A stretch of DNA of 42,314 nucleotides, from the NCBI RefSeq assembly GCF_006442315.1, contig NZ_VFVY01000034.1:1-42314 (forward strand). The letters run 5' to 3'. Every line of letters starts with the position of its first letter. Position 1 is the first letter of the stretch. The DNA comes from Mesorhizobium sp. B2-3-4. Its GTDB lineage: Bacteria > Pseudomonadota > Alphaproteobacteria > Rhizobiales > Rhizobiaceae. The translations under genes and the position numbers were made by a program. The notes below the pieces were generated by a model that saw nothing but the letters and a program-made list of their open reading frames with translations, did not search any database and was not told the origin of the DNA. Below are positions 39,941-42,314 of the stretch, piece after piece.

Positions 39941-40372
39941 GTGGTCGACCGTCCGACTATTCTTGTGCTTGAGGATGAGCCGCTGATTGGCCTGCACGTC
40001 GAAGGGACTTTGGTAGAGGCGGGCTTCAACGTGGCCATCGCCACGAGCTGCGCGGAGGCCGAGACAATCTTGGAGAACCTGCGCCCAGATGCCGTGGTCC
40101 TTGATGTCGATCTGTCAGATGGCCCATGCGTCGCCATTGCCGAAAAGCTTGTGGAGCGAAGAATTCCGTTCGTCGTTCACAGTGGGTATCTCAGTGTCGA
40201 CAAGGTGTTTGCCCACGGCATAGCGGTCCAAAAGCCATCCAACCCTGCCGATATCGTTGCCGCCGTGAAGGCCTCGAAGCTTTTCTCTGACGCAAAGGCA
40301 CTCGGGATCACCAGCACCGAGATCGAAGAGGACACCGGCAGCGTGTCTATGAAACGGTGTTCGATGCCATAG
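39941..40372 (+). CDS. Stand-alone response-regulator receiver domain
   Basis: A 143-aa CheY-like protein. From the GTG start at 39941 (AAGG upstream) the acidic pair is Glu11-Asp12 (ILVLEDEP), the phosphoacceptor is Asp55 (AVVLDVDL), the switch residue is Ser81 (VVHSGY) and the conserved Lys is 98 (VQKP). A longer start, GTG 39857, would add 28 residues unlike a receiver. There is no output domain and no kinase nearby. It would be phosphorylated by, or compete for, a host histidine kinase. It resembles the single-domain receivers common in alphaproteobacteria and was probably picked up from a host. Confidence 0.85.
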   Translation: MVDRPTILVLEDEPLIGLHVEGTLVEAGFNVAIATSCAEAETILENLRPDAVVLDVDLSDGPCVAIAEKLVERRIPFVVHSGYLSVDKVFAHGIAVQKPSNPADIVAAVKASKLFSDAKALGITSTEIEEDTGSVSMKRCSMP

Positions 40373-40499
40373 TGCAACATGACGCTGGCGGTCGGTGATG
40401 CTGACGGGATGCCGCACACGCGCTCGTTTCGCGCTACCGCAAAGTTATCCACAGGGTCGCCAAGCTCGGTAAAACTGTCCGGGTTTTGTTAAGGTGTGG

Positions 40500-40617
40500 C
40501 TCACGTTGTGGGCGCATCGTGCCCGTGGGTCCAAACCCAAGTCCCCCCATCCCATTGGACCCACCTCAGCTATAGGCCCGTTGCCATCTCGTTACCTGAT
40601 GGCGGCGGGCCTTTTTT
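40500..40617 (+). ncRNA. Candidate small structured RNA
   Basis: Two stacked hairpins: GTGGGTCCAA with TTGGACCCAC (40525-40534, 40555-40564, perfect, 20-nt C-rich loop) and the 14-bp terminator stem at 40575-40611. The interval 40373-40615 has no gene. The structure could simply be the 3' end of the receiver mRNA, or an independent small RNA. The start given is arbitrary, and no promoter is clear. Confidence 0.35.
40575..40617 (+). terminator. Strong terminator after the receiver gene
   Basis: A 14-bp stem (40575-40588 with 40598-40611, two G-U pairs), 9-nt loop, followed by six T. It also marks the end of the converging HNH gene, whose stop codon lies at its base. Confidence 0.9.
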
Positions 40618-41023
40618 ATGGTGGCTCGTTCCGGATGTAGCGGCGCGCCGCCAATCGTAGGCGTGAGTTGAAGCATGGGCGAGCGCTGGTTTTTTCCGCC
40701 TTGCGGCCAGCTGCAGCCTGACGCTTTGCTTTGGCGATCCGCGGCAAGTCCTGCTCTGCAGTTTTCTTCAAGCCGCAAGCCGCATGCGCCGGTGCGCAGT
40801 TCGTGTTTATGTCCGGCCCGAGCAACCCGAGCGCGCGCTTGTGCTCGATGATCCATTGATCTTCGTGGCGGTGCACCGGGTCGCCGCAGAGACAGCACGG
40901 CGCGATGTTGTGGGCGGTGCAGTTCTCGCTGAAGATCGCCTGCCGGCGACGTTGGGACATAGGCCGGCGCGGTGTCGGCGCTGGCGGAATGATGGCCTCT
41001 TCGCGGTGTTCGATCCTGATCAT
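40616..41023 (-). CDS. HNH-type nuclease-like protein
   Basis: A 135-aa protein with a zinc-binding HNH pattern: CCLCG (Cys43, Cys46), IIEHKRALGLLG (Glu60-His61), DINTNCAPAHAAC (Asn73/75, Cys76, His80, Cys83). The basic tail (RIAKAKRQAAAGRKAEK) would bind DNA. HNH proteins often assist terminases in packaging, but this one is at the far end from them, in the leftward accessory operon. It is ATGA-coupled to the HTH gene. Homing or restriction-like roles are alternatives. Confidence 0.75.
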   Translation of the reverse strand: MIRIEHREEAIIPPAPTPRRPMSQRRRQAIFSENCTAHNIAPCCLCGDPVHRHEDQWIIEHKRALGLLGPDINTNCAPAHAACGLKKTAEQDLPRIAKAKRQAAAGRKAEKTSARPCFNSRLRLAARRYIRNEPP

Positions 41024-41274
41024 GGCCTGCGCATCATGTCGCCGAGTTCGCCGACAAGCTCCTGAAGATCGGCGGGCATCATCTCGGGCCGGCCGGCCGA
41101 CAGCGCCAGCTGCATCGAGGCAGTGTAGGCGGCTCGCAGATGAACCGGACGCGTGGGGTTCACTCCACCCTCGATCGCCTGGTACGTGCGAAAAGGCATG
41201 CCCATCGCCTCCGCCATCGTCGGTTGGCTAACCTCAAGCCGCTCCCGAATTTCCAGTAGCGTTTCACGGAACAT
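41020..41274 (-). CDS. XRE-like HTH regulator next to attR
   Basis: An 84-aa protein with an HTH in residues 10-40 (ERLEVSQPTMAEAMGMPF, then RTYQAIEGGVNPTRP). Upstream, in order, are a hairpin (41307-41333), a 22-codon ORF with a perfect ribosome-binding site (41342-41410) and two 17-bp palindromes (41462-41509). This repeats the layout of the 10755-11509 segment. It probably represses its own operon (HTH, HNH). Confidence 0.75.
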   Translation of the reverse strand: MFRETLLEIRERLEVSQPTMAEAMGMPFRTYQAIEGGVNPTRPVHLRAAYTASMQLALSAGRPEMMPADLQELVGELGDMMRRP

Positions 41275-41306
41275 TGAAGGAAATCCTCATTTGCGCTATA
41301 TCGGGA

Positions 41307-41333
41307 CCGGGTGAGGTTTGGACCCCCACCCGG
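41307..41333 (-). promoter_or_regulatory. Leader hairpin before the second HTH gene
   Basis: CCGGGTG (41307-41313) pairs with CACCCGG (41327-41333), between the 22-codon ORF and the HTH ribosome-binding site. It corresponds in position to 11257-11280. Confidence 0.4.
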
Positions 41334-41341
41334 CTCCGGAG

Positions 41342-41410
41342 TTACCGGCCGATGGAGATAGCTACTCTCCACTTGCCGATCCGGACTTGGAAGGTGAGCT
41401 TGAAGCTCAT
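41342..41410 (-). CDS. 22-aa peptide upstream of the second HTH gene
   Basis: ATG 41410 has GGAGG five bases upstream. The peptide is short, basic and amphipathic (FKLTFQVRIGKWRVAISIG). It has the same place as the 28-aa peptide at 11287-11373: after the operators, before a hairpin and the HTH gene. It may be a leader peptide or a small protein; no family is recognised. Confidence 0.5.
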   Translation of the reverse strand: MSFKLTFQVRIGKWRVAISIGR

Positions 41411-41461
41411 GGTGTCCTCCAGTCCAGTTACCGAAGCGGGATTGCTTCGGTAAGGCAATAT

Positions 41462-41509
41462 CGCACATATTGTGTGTGATGACAACCAAAAACGCACATT
41501 TTATGTGCG
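41462..41509. promoter_or_regulatory. Pair of 17-bp operators, 31 bp apart
   Basis: CGCACAT-TTT-ATGTGCG (41493-41509) is a perfect 7-3-7 palindrome. CGCACAT-ATT-GTGTGTG (41462-41478) matches in one arm and five of seven in the other. Centres are 31 bp apart, the same phase as the pair at 11434-11480. Likely bound by the 41020-41274 HTH protein. Confidence 0.7.
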
Positions 41510-41558
41510 ATATTTTAAAGCCGCTTCGGGTCCAACCGGGCGGCTTTTCCGTTGGTGA

Positions 41559-41825
41559 TTACCGGCGGTAGGAGCCTTTTTCGCACCAATATTTCACGAT
41601 GACGCCGGGCTGCGCCTGAAAGAGATTGGCTGCGATGTCGCAGTTTTGCCGGTTATAGTCCTCGCCATCGCTGGTGTTGAAGGTGGCGATGTGGATTCGC
41701 ATCGGCGCCGTCACCGAGTTCCTATACAGAGTGTAGGTCGACCTCTCGCCGGTCCAATCGACCAGCGCCACGGCCGTGAGGCACACGATGAACGCGAGGA
41801 AAGCCAGAACCCGCTTCTTCGTCAT
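41559..41825 (-). CDS. Small exported or membrane-anchored protein
   Basis: An 88-aa protein from ATG 41825, ATGA-coupled to the preceding gene. An N-terminal hydrophobic segment (VLAFLAFIVCLTAVALV) is either an uncleaved anchor or a signal peptide. The remainder (NSVTAPMRIHIATFNTSDG; NRQNCDIAANLFQAQPGV) is beta/alpha mixed with two cysteines. Function unknown. Confidence 0.6.
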   Translation of the reverse strand: MTKKRVLAFLAFIVCLTAVALVDWTGERSTYTLYRNSVTAPMRIHIATFNTSDGEDYNRQNCDIAANLFQAQPGVIVKYWCEKGSYRR

Positions 41826-42076
41826 TCCATGTCCGGGACTTCGCCCTGCCGGAACAGGATAGTGGGCGGGCCGTATTCCCCGATGTCGGGATTTGCCTCG
41901 CGGCTCCATGCGATCACGCCAACGTGCTGGCCGGCGAGCCCCTTGGCCGTTCGGATTGCCCGTTCTTCGCTCTGTTGGTCGGCCGGCCCAAATGCAGGGA
42001 ATAGCTCGCCATCATTGCCGCGATCGAAAGCGACGACGACGATGAGCTTCGGGCGCTTCTGGTTGGGATCGGACAT
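41822..42076 (-). CDS. Hypothetical protein at the right end
   Basis: An 84-aa protein with a Rossmann-like beginning (KLIVVVAFDRGNDGELFPAF, then RAIRTAKGLAGQHVGVIAW). The pattern is reminiscent of small rhizobial proteins of unknown function. It is the first gene of a two-gene leftward unit; the promoter would be in 42077-42160. No name assigned. Confidence 0.6.
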   Translation of the reverse strand: MSDPNQKRPKLIVVVAFDRGNDGELFPAFGPADQQSEERAIRTAKGLAGQHVGVIAWSREANPDIGEYGPPTILFRQGEVPDME

Positions 42077-42179
42077 GCCCTACGATAGCCGTTGGTGGCG
42101 TGTGCCGCAATCTGACGACCGCGACTGCACTCAGCCGATGCTAAGTTTTAGCGCATTCCCCTCACGTCAAGTCGTCCGC

Positions 42180-42198
42180 ACAGAAACCGTACAGAAAC
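42180..42198 (+). promoter_or_regulatory. Tandem arm-type integrase sites, right arm
   Basis: ACAGAAAC at 42180-42187 and 42191-42198, 11 bp apart, 64 bp inside attR, matching the pair at 93-111. The region 42077-42261 holds no gene. Confidence 0.6.
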
Positions 42199-42261
42199 CC
42201 TCGAATGTTTTCGTTGCGTTCCGCCCTGTTTTGACGGCAAAACCGCGCAAAACGTAGGGAT

Positions 42262-42314
42262 GCACATCATTCGTAATGATGGGGTCAGGTGTTCGAGTCA
42301 CCTAAGCGGCACCA
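42262..42314. repeat. attR: right copy of the 53-bp attachment core
   Basis: Identical to 1-53. The bases just before it are not a tRNA 5' half, so this is the displaced bacterial 3' end of tRNA-Thr and not a working gene. Confidence 0.95.

Noticed and set aside
41646..42257. 203-codon rightward frame at the right end
   Set aside because: Opposes two coupled leftward genes with good starts and crosses the arm-type repeats.
42262..42314. Second functional tRNA-Thr gene
   Set aside because: The bases before it do not form a D-arm or acceptor 5' strand; it is only the attachment-site half.

Overview
The window is one complete, integrated temperate phage, cut almost exactly at its two attachment sites. 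A 53-bp perfect direct repeat at 1-53 and 42262-42314 is the 3' part of a tRNA-Thr(CGU) gene, from the 3' strand of the D-stem to CCA. The base before the right copy does not continue a tRNA, so the right copy is the orphan half. The intact host tRNA should read into position 1 from outside the window. High GC, the integrase/excisionase family, the signal-peptide proteins and a small 'YxxP' peptide suggest an alphaproteobacterial host of the Hyphomicrobiales, probably Mesorhizobium-like. The genus is an inference.

Left arm, 54-5474: an attachment-site arm with tandem integrase-type repeats, a secreted cysteine-rich protein, and a tightly coupled leftward operon (3853 to 632). The operon ends in a small membrane protein, an excisionase-like protein and a tyrosine integrase. 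A divergent pair of Arc-like regulators shares three 17-bp palindromes. A CI-like repressor and a Cro-like protein face each other across 5134-5264.

Early region, 5265-10676, rightward and overlapping: Cro, a hypothetical protein, DnaB helicase, a replication protein with apparent iterons inside its gene, a zinc-ribbon-like protein, a ParB-like protein, small unknowns and a DUF6456-like protein, closed by a terminator. A leftward HTH regulator with its own operator pair and an unusual tRNA-Met(CAU) separate early from late genes.

Late region, 11737-37665, rightward: terminase small subunit, terminase large subunit split into an ATPase ORF and a nuclease ORF, head-tail connector portal, scaffold, major capsid, tail tubular proteins A and B, internal virion proteins (one with muramidase plus M15 peptidase motifs, one of 1414 aa), tailspike, then a lysis block (small membrane proteins, GH108 endolysin with a C-terminal membrane segment, overlapping Rz/Rz1-type spanins). 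This is a T7-like short-tailed virion cassette in a temperate phage; no T7-like RNA polymerase is present.

Right arm, 37667-42261: accessory 'moron' cassettes bounded by terminators. They include a KilA-N protein, a two-peptide cassette whose second member looks like a RiPP precursor with no maturase nearby, a stand-alone receiver domain, an HNH protein, another HTH regulator with a paired operator, and two small leftward genes. The phage looks complete; the split terminase is the main doubt about its activity.
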